Shown here piece after piece: positions 19,551-31,459 of a DNA stretch of 64,000 bases (position 1 is its first letter; every line of letters begins with the position of its first letter). The notes under the pieces were generated by a model. It had not been told where the DNA came from. It was given only the letters and a program-made list of their open reading frames with translations, and did not search any database. The position numbers were made by a program, and so were the translations under genes. The DNA comes from Aquilonibacter sp963820185 (GTDB lineage: Bacteria > Vulcanimicrobiota > Vulcanimicrobiia > Vulcanimicrobiales > Vulcanimicrobiaceae), in contig CAWFYV010000002.1 of assembly GCA_963820185.1 (NCBI GenBank), positions 911,056-975,055 of the forward strand. Direction: 5' to 3'.

Positions 19551-20732
19551 GTGACCTTGCGACCCAACGCGATCGATTTTCGCGCCGACGCCCTTTCAAG
19601 CCACACCCTCCTCACCCACTCCGCGGCGCAACTCGTCGATCCCGAGCGCCAGCTTGCGGCGTTGCGGCTGGTGCACTGGTACCTGCCCGGCTGGTTTTTC
19701 GGCGTGGTGCTGCCGGTCGTTGCGCTCGCCTACTTCTGGCAATCCGGCGCTGCGGCGATGACCCGCGATGCGCTGCGCCGGCGATTCGGCAATGAGAACG
19801 CCGTGCGCTTCGCTTTCGGTGCAATTTTGGGATTGATCGTGCGCGTTGCCGCGCTTTTACCGAGCCTGTATCTCTTTCGCGTCGAACGCGCGATGAGTCA
19901 AAGCGATCAGCTGCTCCGAGCATGGAGCGTTGACTGGTTGCTGGTTACGCTGCTCTGGATGCTCGCAGTCGGCTTTGTTACGTTCGCGGTACTCTGGCTC
20001 GTCGGTCGGACGCACCATTGGTACATCTACACCATTCTCACGATTCTTGGCGCGAGCTTCGTGGCGAGCTATCTCGCACCGTTCGTGACCACCCCGCTCT
20101 TTGACGTGGTTGCGCCGTTGCCCGCGCGCGCCGCCCGCAGCGTCCAACAGATCGAAGCCACCGCGCACTTGGGAACGCCGGTTCTCGAACAGATTCGCAA
20201 ACGCTCGCACGTCGGCACGGCCTACGTCATTGGCCTCGGGCCCTCGCAGCGGATCATGATCGGCGATGCGATTATCACCGTCACGAGTCCCGCGGAGCTG
20301 GAGTATGTGGTTGCGCGTCAGTTGGGCGATATCGCGACCGGGGCGCAGTGGAAGATCGCGTTGACCGATGCGTTGTTGCTCATTTTCGGCGCGGCGATTG
20401 CCGTCGGGATCTCCGACCGTATCGGTTTCCGCGGCGACGACGATCCAGTCTCACGCTTTGCGCTCGTCGGTGCGTTCTTCGGTCTGCTCTATCTGATCGC
20501 CGTGCCGATTGACTATGCGGTGCTGCGCGGCATCTCGCGCGATGCGGATCGCTACGCGCTCTCCCTACACGTTGACCGTGCGGTTGCGGTGCGAAATGTC
20601 GTCCGCGCAACCGACCAATCGTTGAACGAAGTGTGTCCGGATATTCTGGCGCGACTTTTCGTGCAGCGTGTCGAAGACGCATCGCTGCGCGTTACGGCGA
20701 TTAACGGCATACCGTCAACCTGTCCGCGCTAA
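19551..20732 (+). CDS. Ste24/M48-like integral membrane protein lacking the zinc site
   Basis: This 393-residue multi-pass protein has the layout of Ste24/CAAX prenyl protease (M48): several membrane helices (about 43-63, 88-108, 128-152, 158-180), a soluble part with VGTAYVIGLGPSQRIMIGDA, and then PAELEYVVARQLGDI where active enzymes have an HExxH helix. Here the three key positions are R256, Q257 and D260, so both zinc histidines and the catalytic glutamate are gone. Two more helices follow. I infer an inactive pseudoprotease, perhaps a chaperone or adaptor. It starts 15 bases after the cyclase stop (GTG) and ends 2 bases from a convergent gene. Confidence 0.75.
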   Translation: MTLRPNAIDFRADALSSHTLLTHSAAQLVDPERQLAALRLVHWYLPGWFFGVVLPVVALAYFWQSGAAAMTRDALRRRFGNENAVRFAFGAILGLIVRVAALLPSLYLFRVERAMSQSDQLLRAWSVDWLLVTLLWMLAVGFVTFAVLWLVGRTHHWYIYTILTILGASFVASYLAPFVTTPLFDVVAPLPARAARSVQQIEATAHLGTPVLEQIRKRSHVGTAYVIGLGPSQRIMIGDAIITVTSPAELEYVVARQLGDIATGAQWKIALTDALLLIFGAAIAVGISDRIGFRGDDDPVSRFALVGAFFGLLYLIAVPIDYAVLRGISRDADRYALSLHVDRAVAVRNVVRATDQSLNEVCPDILARLFVQRVEDASLRVTAINGIPSTCPR

Positions 20733-20734
20733 TA

Positions 20735-21397
20735 CTAAAGGATAATACCGCCGGTCACTTGCGTGCCGAGGTGCTTGTCGGTGAGTACTTCGACCAGGGC
20801 GGCGTGCGCAACGCGACCGTCGACGATCTGCGCTGCGGGGATGCCGCTGCGAACACCGAGTGCCGCGGCGCGCATGGCGTTGCGTAGCTGGAGTTCGACG
20901 CGAGCATCGCCGGCGAGTTCAAGGGCCTCGGCCGGTGTGAGCTCCGCGATCAACTCGTGGGTCGCGGGGTCGTTGACGCCGCCGGCCTGATGAAAGAAGA
21001 TTGCGCGCGTGGCATCGGTGGCCGCACCGATCGCCGCGGCGACGTCATCCGCGAGCACGGCTTCGTCTTCGCCAAAGAGCGCAAATGCCGTTGGCTCGAC
21101 GACCGGAATAAAGCCCGCGCCGGTGAGGGTATAGAGGATGCGCGACTGCACCTGTCCGATGCCGCCAGGCCCTTGCGGCAAGAGCGCCGCGTCGGAACCG
21201 CCCAGCATGAGCGCGACATTTGCGCTGCGATTGAGCGCGCGCACGATCGAGCGCGCAGCCTGTGAATCCGGGGCTACGACAATCGGCCGTACGTGGTGCT
21301 GGGCCAGCACCCGCAGGTCGTCGATCAGGGTGGCGCTCGCGTCGCGTGCGGTTACATCGTCGACGCGGAGCACGAAGGTCTTTCCGCTGAAATCCAC
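20735..21397 (-). CDS. Amino-acid-kinase-fold protein, acetylglutamate-kinase-like, shortened
   Basis: The 220-residue protein resembles the acetylglutamate kinase family, above all at its end: SGIPAAQIVDGRVAHAALVE followed by a short tail, matching the IIDGR.PHALL end of ArgB. The N-terminus (KTFVLRVDDVTARD) stands where ArgB has the Lys-Gly-Gly ATP loop, and that glycine-rich motif is missing. It is about 70 residues shorter than ArgB. It may be an inactive or altered homologue; I would not assign arginine biosynthesis. It is last in a prs-rplY-pth run on the minus strand. Confidence 0.6.
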   Translation of the reverse strand: MDFSGKTFVLRVDDVTARDASATLIDDLRVLAQHHVRPIVVAPDSQAARSIVRALNRSANVALMLGGSDAALLPQGPGGIGQVQSRILYTLTGAGFIPVVEPTAFALFGEDEAVLADDVAAAIGAATDATRAIFFHQAGGVNDPATHELIAELTPAEALELAGDARVELQLRNAMRAAALGVRSGIPAAQIVDGRVAHAALVEVLTDKHLGTQVTGGIIL

Positions 21398-21421
21398 TTG
21401 TCTACAGTATCGGCTCGAATG

Positions 21422-21982
21422 CTATTTTGTATTTAGTACCCAATTGTTCACATATTGCATCGCCGCTTCGAGCCCCTCGTCCAGCCAGCGCACAACTCCG
21501 TCGGCGGCCGCGCCGATGACCTGTGGGAGCACCGCGCGTTCGTCGCTGCTAAAAGGGCCCAGGACATGATCGACCGACTCGTGCTCCGGCCGTCCCACGC
21601 CGATGCGAATGCGCGGGAAGCGATCGCCGATTGTGGCAATGATCGAACGCAGGCCGTTGTGGCCGCCATGCCCACCGAATGGTCGCATGCGAAGAGTGCC
21701 AAAGGGCAAATCGATGTCGTCGACGACCACGAGCACGTCGCCTGGCGGCGTGCGATACCACGACGAGATCAGGCGCACGGGCGTTCCAGAAAGGTTCATG
21801 AACGACGTGGGTTCGACGAAGACGACGCGTCGATGCGAGTCGTAGATCTGTCTTGCGCTGTCTTTGGTCTTCCACGCGCTCAAGCCGTAGCGTGCGACGA
21901 CCTCGTCGACAACCATGAACCCGGCGTTGTGCCGGGTTCGTTCGTATTCTCGTCCAGGGTTTCCGAGCCCGACAACGAGCTT
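21422..21982 (-). CDS. pth: Peptidyl-tRNA hydrolase
   Basis: Pth frees tRNA from aborted peptidyl-tRNA. Conserved text is KLVVGLGNPGREYERTRHNA (with the catalytic histidine in TRHN), EPTSFMNLSG, VVVDDIDLPFG and FGGHGGHNGLRSI. The homologous region runs up to the lysine codon at 21982. I find no ATG, GTG or TTG in frame between there and the rplY stop at 22000, and the frame stays open upstream into rplY. The true start is therefore unresolved: a base error, or a start inside rplY. An ATG at 21916 would drop the catalytic histidine, so it is not the real start. Confidence 0.9.
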   Translation of the reverse strand, partial: KLVVGLGNPGREYERTRHNAGFMVVDEVVARYGLSAWKTKDSARQIYDSHRRVVFVEPTSFMNLSGTPVRLISSWYRTPPGDVLVVVDDIDLPFGTLRMRPFGGHGGHNGLRSIIATIGDRFPRIRIGVGRPEHESVDHVLGPFSSDERAVLPQVIGAAADGVVRWLDEGLEAAMQYVNNWVLNTK

Positions 21983-21999
21983 GGGTGGCTGCTGCTCGC

Positions 22000-22665
22000 C
22001 TATTGCGATTCGCTCTCCGGTGTCGCGCCAATAACTTCGGGTGTCGCCTGTTCGGTCGTTGCGCCTGCGGCAGCTTCTTCGAGATTCTTCTCGGTCTTCG
22101 AGGCTTCAACCGAAACCACGATCATGTCGGGCTCTTCGAGTAACTTGAAGCCGGCCGGTAACGTAATGTCGCTGGCGCTCTTGTGCTGATGAATGCCGAG
22201 ATCGCTAACGTCGACTTCGAGGTGATCGGGAAGTTCGTCGACCGGACCTTCGACTTCGATTCCGTGCACGATTACGTCCATCACGCCGCCGAAATCGCGT
22301 ACGCCACGCGGTGTGCCGACCGTGACCAATGGAATCGTCGTGCGCACGGTCTCATGCTCGGAGACGCGCTGTAGATCGACGTGGACGACCCTGCGCGTGA
22401 CCGGATTGCGGGCAACCTCGCGCACCAGCGCCGTATCGCTTTTGCGACCGTCGAGCGTGAGCGTCAGCATGCCGTTGCGACCGCCGTGATGCATCAGATC
22501 GTCGAACACCTTCGCTTCGAATGAAACGTGGACCGGGTCGGTGCCGTGTCCGTAGACGACGCCAGGAATCTTACCGTCGCGCCGCAGTGCCGCTGCACTC
22601 GTCGTGCCGACTGTGGCGCGCTTTTGGATGGGAAGAGTGAGCTGTTTACCGTTAGTTTTTGCCAC
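22000..22665 (-). CDS. rplY: Ribosomal protein L25 (Ctc/TL5 form)
   Basis: This 5S-rRNA-binding ribosomal protein is in the long two-domain Ctc form (221 residues). The N-terminal L25 domain has KIPGVVYGHGTDPVHVSFE and RNPVTRRVVHVDLQRVS; the C-terminal TL5 domain has GVMDVIVHGIEVEGPVDELP and DITLPAGFKLLEEPDMIVV, then an acidic, low-complexity tail. It lies between prs and pth, a common bacterial order. Confidence 0.95.
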   Translation of the reverse strand: MAKTNGKQLTLPIQKRATVGTTSAAALRRDGKIPGVVYGHGTDPVHVSFEAKVFDDLMHHGGRNGMLTLTLDGRKSDTALVREVARNPVTRRVVHVDLQRVSEHETVRTTIPLVTVGTPRGVRDFGGVMDVIVHGIEVEGPVDELPDHLEVDVSDLGIHQHKSASDITLPAGFKLLEEPDMIVVSVEASKTEKNLEEAAAGATTEQATPEVIGATPESESQ

Positions 22666-22686
22666 GAAATTTCTCCAGAGGTGGTT

Positions 22687-23724
22687 TCAAGCCGTCGCGG
22701 CTTCGATCAGCGAAGCGACGGATTGACTAGGGCCCGGTTCCGGCGGTGCCGTCCCCTCCTCGCCATCGAAGAGGGCCGAGACGGACCGGTTGGTGGTAAT
22801 GCGGCTAATCGTGTCCGCAAATGTTTGTGCGATCGAGAGCTGCACGAACTTGGTGTGCGCTTCACCCACCGCAAACGGAATCGTATTCGTCACGATGACT
22901 TTTTCGATTTCCGACTCTTCGAGCACGCGCATCGCGTCGCCGGCGAAAATACCGTGCGTCGCCACGGTATACACCTGCGTCGCGCCGCGGGCTTTGATCG
23001 CCTCAGCGGCTTTGGCTAGCGTGCCGCCGGTCGAGATCATGTCGTCGACCACGACGGCGATCTTGCCCTTGACGTCGCCGACGATGTCGGTGACCTCGGA
23101 GACGTCGGGTTCGGGACGCCGCTTGAAGACGATTGCGAGCGAGCTCTCCAGCCGCTTGGCGAAAAGCTCGGCGCGGTGCACGCCGCCGGCGTCGGGCGAG
23201 ACCACGACGATGCGGTCCTTGCAGAGTCCCTTTTCCTTTAAGTAGTTGCACAGGACCGGCATGGCCATCAGGTTGTCGACCGGCAGGTCGAAGAAGCCTT
23301 GGATCTGTGCTGCGTGCAAGTCCATCGTGACCAGGCGCTTGACGCCGGTTACCTTCAGGAGGTTCGCGACCACCTTAGCCGAGATTGGCTCACGGCCTTT
23401 GGTCTTTTTGTCCTGTTTGGCGTAGCCGTAGTACGGGATCACCGCAGTGATCCGTGCGGCAGAGGCGCGGCGCAGGGCGTCGATCATCAGCAGCAGTTCC
23501 ATCAGCGCATCGTTGACACCGATGCGACCGTCGGCAGCCTTGCAGATCGACTGGATGACGAAGACCTCGGATCCGCGGACGTTCTCGCCGATCTCGATCC
23601 GAGTTTCTTCATTTTTGAATTTGTCGACCAGCGACTTGCCCACGTGCAACTTGAGCCGCTTGGCGATCTCTTCGGCCAATTTAGGATTCGAATTGCCGCT
23701 AAAGAGCAAAGGATTGTGGCTCAA
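22687..23724 (-). CDS. prs: Ribose-phosphate pyrophosphokinase
   Basis: Prs makes PRPP from ribose 5-phosphate and ATP. The 345-residue protein shows FSGNSNPKLAEEIA, VIPYYGYAKQDKKTKGREPI (catalytic flexible-loop region), MDLHAAQIQGFFD, and the PRPP loop VVVDDMISTGGT. It has a C-terminal extension of about 25 residues rich in Pro/Glu/Ala. It leads the minus-strand run prs-rplY-pth and diverges from uvrB; the 123 bases between hold the promoters of both. Confidence 0.95.
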   Translation of the reverse strand: MSHNPLLFSGNSNPKLAEEIAKRLKLHVGKSLVDKFKNEETRIEIGENVRGSEVFVIQSICKAADGRIGVNDALMELLLMIDALRRASAARITAVIPYYGYAKQDKKTKGREPISAKVVANLLKVTGVKRLVTMDLHAAQIQGFFDLPVDNLMAMPVLCNYLKEKGLCKDRIVVVSPDAGGVHRAELFAKRLESSLAIVFKRRPEPDVSEVTDIVGDVKGKIAVVVDDMISTGGTLAKAAEAIKARGATQVYTVATHGIFAGDAMRVLEESEIEKVIVTNTIPFAVGEAHTKFVQLSIAQTFADTISRITTNRSVSALFDGEEGTAPPEPGPSQSVASLIEAATA

Positions 23725-23847
23725 CGGTGGTGCTTCTCCGCACGGTGAGGGAACGTGGGGGCGAGCTTCGCCGGAGGGGGCCCTTTAACTTCCCCCTTGT
23801 CGGCCGTTCGCAACCGGAGGTCCACAAATGGGGTTGAAACAGCGCTC

Positions 23848-25890
23848 ATGGCCGAAAATCGTTTTAAACTCGAGGCTCCCTACGCGCTCGCCGGCGACCA
23901 GCCCAAGGCGACCGACGCGCTGGCCGAGGGGATACGCCGGGGCGACCGCGCCCAGACGCTGCTCGGTGTCACCGGGAGCGGCAAGACGATGGCGATGGCG
24001 CGGGTGATCGAGCTTGTGCAGAAGCCGACCCTGGTGCTCTGCCACAATAAGACGCTCGCGGCGCAGCTCTGCGCCGAGTTCCGCGAGTTCTTCCCCAACA
24101 ACGCGGTCGAGTATTTCGTCTCGTACTTTGACTATTACCAACCCGAAGCGTACGTGCCGTCGACCGACACGTACATCGAGAAAGATTCGTCGATCAACGA
24201 CGAGATCGAGCGGCTACGCCATTCCGCGACGCAGTCACTTCTGACGCGCCCCGACACGCTGATCGTCGCCTCGGTTTCGTGCATCTACGGCTTGGGCTCG
24301 CCCTCCGACTATATGGAGATGTCGGCGCGCATTGCGGTCGGCGGCGAGATCGATCGAGACTTGTTCTTGCGCAAACTGGTCGATATGCAGTACCGTCGCA
24401 ACGACCTCAACCTCGTGCGCGGCACGTTCCGGGTACGCGGCGATGTGCTCGAATTCGTCGGCGTCGACGAGGAGCTGGTCCATCGCATCGAGTTTTTCGG
24501 CGACACGATCGAAGCGATCAATGTCGTCAACCTGCTGACCGGCGAATACGTCGAGAGCAAAGACGAGCTCTTAATCTTCCCAGCCAAACACTTCATCACG
24601 CCCGACGAAAAGCTGCGCCGCGCGATCTCATCGATCGAAATCGAGCTCGACGAACGCCTGAAATATTTCAAGGAGCACGGCAAACTGCTCGAGGCGCAGC
24701 GTTTGGAGATGCGCACCCGCTACGATCTCGACATGCTGCGCGAAGTCGGCTACTGCAATGGTATCGAGAACTACTCGCGGCACCTCACCGGTCGCGAGCC
24801 GGGCTCGACGCCGTGGTGCTTACTCGATTTCTTCCCACAAGATCACTTGTATTTTATCGACGAATCGCACGTCACGCTGCCGCAGGTGCACGGCATGTAC
24901 GCGGGCGACCGTTCGCGCAAGCAAGTGCTGGTCGACCACGGATTCCGGCTCCCGAGCGCGATGGACAACCGTCCGCTGACCTACGACGAGTTCGAGGATC
25001 ACGTCAAGCAGATCGTCTACGTCTCAGCGACGCCGAGCACATACGAAATCGGCCGCAGCTCGCAAACCGTCGAGATGATCATTCGCCCGACGGGCCTTGT
25101 CGATCCCGAAGTTGACGTGCGCCCGACGCGCAATCAGGTCGACGACCTCATGGAAGAGATTCGCCTGCGCACAGAGCGTAGCGAACGCGTGCTGGTCACG
25201 ACGCTCACCAAGAAGATGGCCGAAGATCTCACCGACTTCTTGCTCGAGAACGGGCTCAAAGTGCGCTACCTGCACAGCGAGGTCGACACACTCGAGCGCG
25301 TCGCGATTCTGCGCGACCTGCGCTTGGGCGTGTTCGACGTGCTCGTCGGCATCAATCTCTTGCGCGAAGGCCTCGATCTACCCGAAGTTTCGCTCGTCGG
25401 CATTCTGGATGCCGACAAAGAAGGGTATTTGCGTAGCGCGACCTCGCTGATTCAAACGATCGGCCGTGCGGCACGCCACGTCGAGGGCAAGGTGATCATG
25501 TATGCCGACAACGTCACCGAATCGATGGCGCGCGCGCTCGGCGAGACCAAACGCCGGCGCGAACGGCAGGTAGTCTTCAACGAAGAGCACGGCATCGAGC
25601 CGCGCTCCATCCGCAAGGAAGTGCGCAATATCCTGAGCATGGTCGGCGCGAACGAGGAAACGGGAGCGCAGGTGCAGCTCGAGAAGATTCCGCGCGACGT
25701 TGCGATGCGCATGGCGGCCGACGTCGAGAAGAAGATGCGCGAATATGCAGCCAACCTGGAGTTCGAAAAGGCGGCTGCGTTGCGCGACGAATTGATCGAC
25801 CTTCGCCGGCAGATCGGCGGTAACGAGAAGCTGCTATTTGCGGGCAAAGCACCGAAGATTTTCCAAGAAGCACTCAAGGAGCTGGCATAA
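23848..25890 (+). CDS. uvrB: UvrABC system protein B
   Basis: UvrB is the helicase-like damage-verification subunit of nucleotide excision repair. The ATG at 23848 gives MAENRFKLEAPYALAGDQPK; an upstream in-frame start only adds non-conserved sequence. The Walker A motif is GVTGSGKT (40-47). The beta-hairpin region has YFVSYFDYYQPEAYVP, domain motifs include DESHVTLPQ and LREGLDLPEVSLV, and the UVR domain for UvrA/UvrC contact is near the C-terminus (MREYAANLEFEKAAALRDEL). It is 680 residues and complete. uvrA and ligA follow on the same strand. Confidence 0.96.
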   Translation: MAENRFKLEAPYALAGDQPKATDALAEGIRRGDRAQTLLGVTGSGKTMAMARVIELVQKPTLVLCHNKTLAAQLCAEFREFFPNNAVEYFVSYFDYYQPEAYVPSTDTYIEKDSSINDEIERLRHSATQSLLTRPDTLIVASVSCIYGLGSPSDYMEMSARIAVGGEIDRDLFLRKLVDMQYRRNDLNLVRGTFRVRGDVLEFVGVDEELVHRIEFFGDTIEAINVVNLLTGEYVESKDELLIFPAKHFITPDEKLRRAISSIEIELDERLKYFKEHGKLLEAQRLEMRTRYDLDMLREVGYCNGIENYSRHLTGREPGSTPWCLLDFFPQDHLYFIDESHVTLPQVHGMYAGDRSRKQVLVDHGFRLPSAMDNRPLTYDEFEDHVKQIVYVSATPSTYEIGRSSQTVEMIIRPTGLVDPEVDVRPTRNQVDDLMEEIRLRTERSERVLVTTLTKKMAEDLTDFLLENGLKVRYLHSEVDTLERVAILRDLRLGVFDVLVGINLLREGLDLPEVSLVGILDADKEGYLRSATSLIQTIGRAARHVEGKVIMYADNVTESMARALGETKRRRERQVVFNEEHGIEPRSIRKEVRNILSMVGANEETGAQVQLEKIPRDVAMRMAADVEKKMREYAANLEFEKAAALRDELIDLRRQIGGNEKLLFAGKAPKIFQEALKELA

Positions 25891-26784
25891 ATGCTGACGC
25901 GAGGCGATTTCTTGCAAACGAGTTCAGTTGCAGCGGTCGGAACCGCGGCTGCGGGGCAGGTCGCGCAGGCGTCCCGCAGCGGCGGCAAAGTGAAGGTACG
26001 TTGGTTTGGCGGCGGTGTCTACGAACTTGCGACGCCTGACGACAGTGCGATCGTGTTGGTCGACGCGTGGATATGGAACAACGCCGGCTGGACGGCCTTC
26101 AATCTCGCAAAACCTCCCGAGTTGCAGAGTGCGGCGGCTTACGCGGCGCACCTGAAATCGCGCAATCCGCAAGCGGTGCTCGTTGCGCTTACGCACGATC
26201 ACGGCGATCACATCGGCGACTACTTCGAACTGCTGCCGGCGCTCGTGTCGGCGGGCCTTCCCGTGATGACGGTTGGGCAGAGCGATCTGATGCGCGTGGC
26301 GCTCGTGCCGAAGTTCAAAGCTGCGGGTCTCGATCCGGCAAAAATCGTGCTCAACAACGGCGCAGGCATGAATTTCGGCGGCGCGGCGACGTGGGAGACG
26401 ATTCACACACGCCTGGTTCCCGCGCTGCACTCGACGACTTCCGGCTTTCCAGCTGCGGGATTCATGATCGACATCGGCGGGACACGCGTGTATGCATCCG
26501 GCGATACGGATCTTTTCGGCGACATGGCGGACCTCGGCCGACGCTACCAGCCGCACCTTGGCGTGTTCTCGGTTGGGAACGGACCGTTTACGATGAACCC
26601 CGCAGATGCCGCCGAGGCGGCGCGAATGCTGGGCGTGGCGCATGCGATTCCCGTGCACTATGCCCACAACCCGCTCGTGCTCGGCGTCCAGGCCGGCGCG
26701 ATGTTCAAGTCCGCTTGCGCGAGCGCTGCACCACAGGTGAACGTCACCGTAATGCGCCCGGGCGAAAGCGTCGTAATATCGTAG
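25891..26784 (+). CDS. Metal-dependent hydrolase, metallo-beta-lactamase fold (UlaG-like)
   Basis: The 297-residue protein has a hydrophobic leader with an alanine-rich stretch (SSVAAVGTAAAGQVAQA), probably exported, though without a twin-arginine pair. The metal motif is THDHGDH (101-107); later ligands are likely the histidine in ALHSTTSGFPAAG and the aspartate in YASGDTDLFGDM. This pattern matches the UlaG-like/L-ascorbate-6-phosphate lactonase branch, many of whose members have unknown substrates. It starts directly after the uvrB stop, so it is translationally coupled. Confidence 0.8.
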   Translation: MLTRGDFLQTSSVAAVGTAAAGQVAQASRSGGKVKVRWFGGGVYELATPDDSAIVLVDAWIWNNAGWTAFNLAKPPELQSAAAYAAHLKSRNPQAVLVALTHDHGDHIGDYFELLPALVSAGLPVMTVGQSDLMRVALVPKFKAAGLDPAKIVLNNGAGMNFGGAATWETIHTRLVPALHSTTSGFPAAGFMIDIGGTRVYASGDTDLFGDMADLGRRYQPHLGVFSVGNGPFTMNPADAAEAARMLGVAHAIPVHYAHNPLVLGVQAGAMFKSACASAAPQVNVTVMRPGESVVIS

Positions 26785-27761
26785 ACCGTGCGGTCGTCGA
26801 AGAGAAGCTTGCGTGGTGCATTGCAGTACATGCGCCGCGCGAGCTGCTCGACCGTTTGCGCGCGGCGCTAACCGACGGCGAATTGGAGTTGGTCACCAAG
26901 TCGGCCGATTCGATGCTGCCGCGCGCCAACGTGCGCCTGCTGGAGCCGTCGCGGCCGGTGCGCGACGAAGATGGTGCGCGTTTCGATAATGGCTTGGTGC
27001 AGGCGCTGGTGAATCCAAAAGGTGCGTTGCTCGAACTTGCGACGCCGCGCATGCGTGTGCCGGTGTCGCAGGCGAATCTGCTTGCGCGTGCACGACCGCA
27101 CGGATTCGAGTTACATGACGGAGGCGCGCGCCTGCAGTTTCTGATCGGAAAATCGCCGGCGACGATGGAGCTCGAGCTCCGACGTGGTGAACCGTTTCTG
27201 CGCGTCGCGCTTGCCGTCGATTGGCGCGAGCGCTGGCGATCGCTACGGCTCGAGAACTGGTTTGCCCTCGCGACGAATGTTGCGCGCTATGGCAGCGACA
27301 AACGATTTGCTGCGATGAGCGATGAGCGATCCGGTATCGCGATCTTTGCCATCGATCCGCTGGGTTGGGAGGCTCGCGCATTGCGCAAGGGTGGCATGAA
27401 TCTGACCGCCGAGTTGTTGCGCGCGCGAGGCTCCGCCCAACTCGCGTGGGCCTTCGCGCCATTCGAACCGGGCGTTTCGATGGGCGCGCTCGAGCAGGCG
27501 TGGGAGCATTTCGCCTACGAACCGCGCGTGCGTCTTTTTACAAGCGAGGATCCCGCGGTCCACATCGCAGAGACGAAACCGGCGCAGGACGGCGATGGCG
27601 TGATCGTGCGCGTGCGCGAGTGCGATGGCGTCGAGCGCCTGCTACGATTGCGCTGTGGCGCACGCATGCGGGAAGTGAACGGCGATGGTAAGATCGAAGG
27701 CGAAACCATCGTAGCGCAGATCGACGGTTTCGGCGAGCGCACGTTCCGGGTACGGTTTTAA
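26784..27761 (+). CDS. Protein similar to the C-terminal beta domain of GH38 alpha-mannosidases
   Basis: The product (about 325 residues) carries features of the GH38 alpha-mannosidase C-terminal region without its catalytic domain: FDNGLVQALVNPKGALLELA, LELRRGEPFLRVALAVDW, RSGIAIFAIDPLGWEAR, LLRARGSAQLAWAF. Such a domain normally follows the catalytic barrel, so this is a stand-alone module or the remains of one. The start is unclear: the frame is open through the upstream stop, without ATG or GTG; TTG at 26856 is the first usual start, yet the sequence before it looks coding. The role is inferred only from family likeness. Confidence 0.5.
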   Translation, partial: DRAVVEEKLAWCIAVHAPRELLDRLRAALTDGELELVTKSADSMLPRANVRLLEPSRPVRDEDGARFDNGLVQALVNPKGALLELATPRMRVPVSQANLLARARPHGFELHDGGARLQFLIGKSPATMELELRRGEPFLRVALAVDWRERWRSLRLENWFALATNVARYGSDKRFAAMSDERSGIAIFAIDPLGWEARALRKGGMNLTAELLRARGSAQLAWAFAPFEPGVSMGALEQAWEHFAYEPRVRLFTSEDPAVHIAETKPAQDGDGVIVRVRECDGVERLLRLRCGARMREVNGDGKIEGETIVAQIDGFGERTFRVRF

Positions 27762-27764
27762 TTC

Positions 27765-28493
27765 GTGAATCGCAAATTCGAAGTTGTTCTTTTCGATTTG
27801 GACGATACGTTACACGACGATACGCACGCGTTCACGAGCGCTGCGGAAGAGGTCGCGCGCGAAATCGCACGTGAGCACGGCGTCGATGCACTTGCGCTCA
27901 AACGCGCGTATATCGCCGAAGCCGAGGGGTTCTGGCACCGTCTCACGCCCGAGCAGCTCAAAACACGTCTTTCGGGTCTTCGGGCGACGATGTGGGGCGC
28001 CGCGCTCGAACGCGTGGGCATCGACGACCGCGAGGTTGCGCACACGAGCGCAGCGCGCTACAACGAATACCGCAAGAAGCACCTCGTCGTGTTTCCCGGC
28101 GCGATCGAAACGCTGCGAATGTTGCGAGCTCGCGGGTTGCGCTTGGGCATACTCACCAACGGTTTTGCCGAGACGCACCGCGAGAAGATCGCGCTCTTGC
28201 AAATCGGCGAATTCTTTGACGCGATCTTCATCGCCGACGAGGTCGGGATGATCAAACCCGACCCCCTCCTTTTCGCGCATGCGTGTACGACGCTTGGTTC
28301 GGCGCCCTCGCGCAGCGCGATGGTCGGCGATCGCTACGAGCGCGACGTCCGCGGCGCGCTCGAGGCCGGGCTCTACGCAGTGTGGCTGAACATCCGCGGC
28401 GAAACGCTGCCGCCTGGCGTTCCACCGCCCGATGCGATCTGTGCGACGATCGGCGAAGTGCCGCAACTCCTCACCCAAGCTACGATGTTATAG
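27765..28493 (+). CDS. HAD-superfamily hydrolase (phosphatase)
   Basis: A soluble HAD phosphatase of 242 residues with GTG start. Motif I is VLFDLDDTLHDD (nucleophile D11, acid/base D13), motif II is LGILTNGF, motif III is the lysine in VGMIKPDP, and motif IV is MVGDRYERDVRGA. An alpha-helical cap lies between motifs I and II, as in the YjjG/haloacid dehalogenase group. The substrate is not predictable, perhaps a nucleotide or sugar phosphate. It starts 3 bases after the previous gene and is followed by uvrA. Confidence 0.88.
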   Translation: MNRKFEVVLFDLDDTLHDDTHAFTSAAEEVAREIAREHGVDALALKRAYIAEAEGFWHRLTPEQLKTRLSGLRATMWGAALERVGIDDREVAHTSAARYNEYRKKHLVVFPGAIETLRMLRARGLRLGILTNGFAETHREKIALLQIGEFFDAIFIADEVGMIKPDPLLFAHACTTLGSAPSRSAMVGDRYERDVRGALEAGLYAVWLNIRGETLPPGVPPPDAICATIGEVPQLLTQATML

Positions 28494-28499
28494 GCAAGC

Positions 28500-31454
<2,955 letters not shown>

Positions 31455-31459
31455 CTGCG

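Noticed and set aside
21422..21916. pth starting at the ATG at 21916
   Set aside because: This start would remove GLGNPG and the catalytic histidine, which are clearly coded just upstream in the same frame.
26067..26783. Upstream extension of the GH38-like gene through the metallo-hydrolase gene
   Set aside because: This part is the shadow frame of the metallo-hydrolase, with arginine-rich, non-protein-like sequence.
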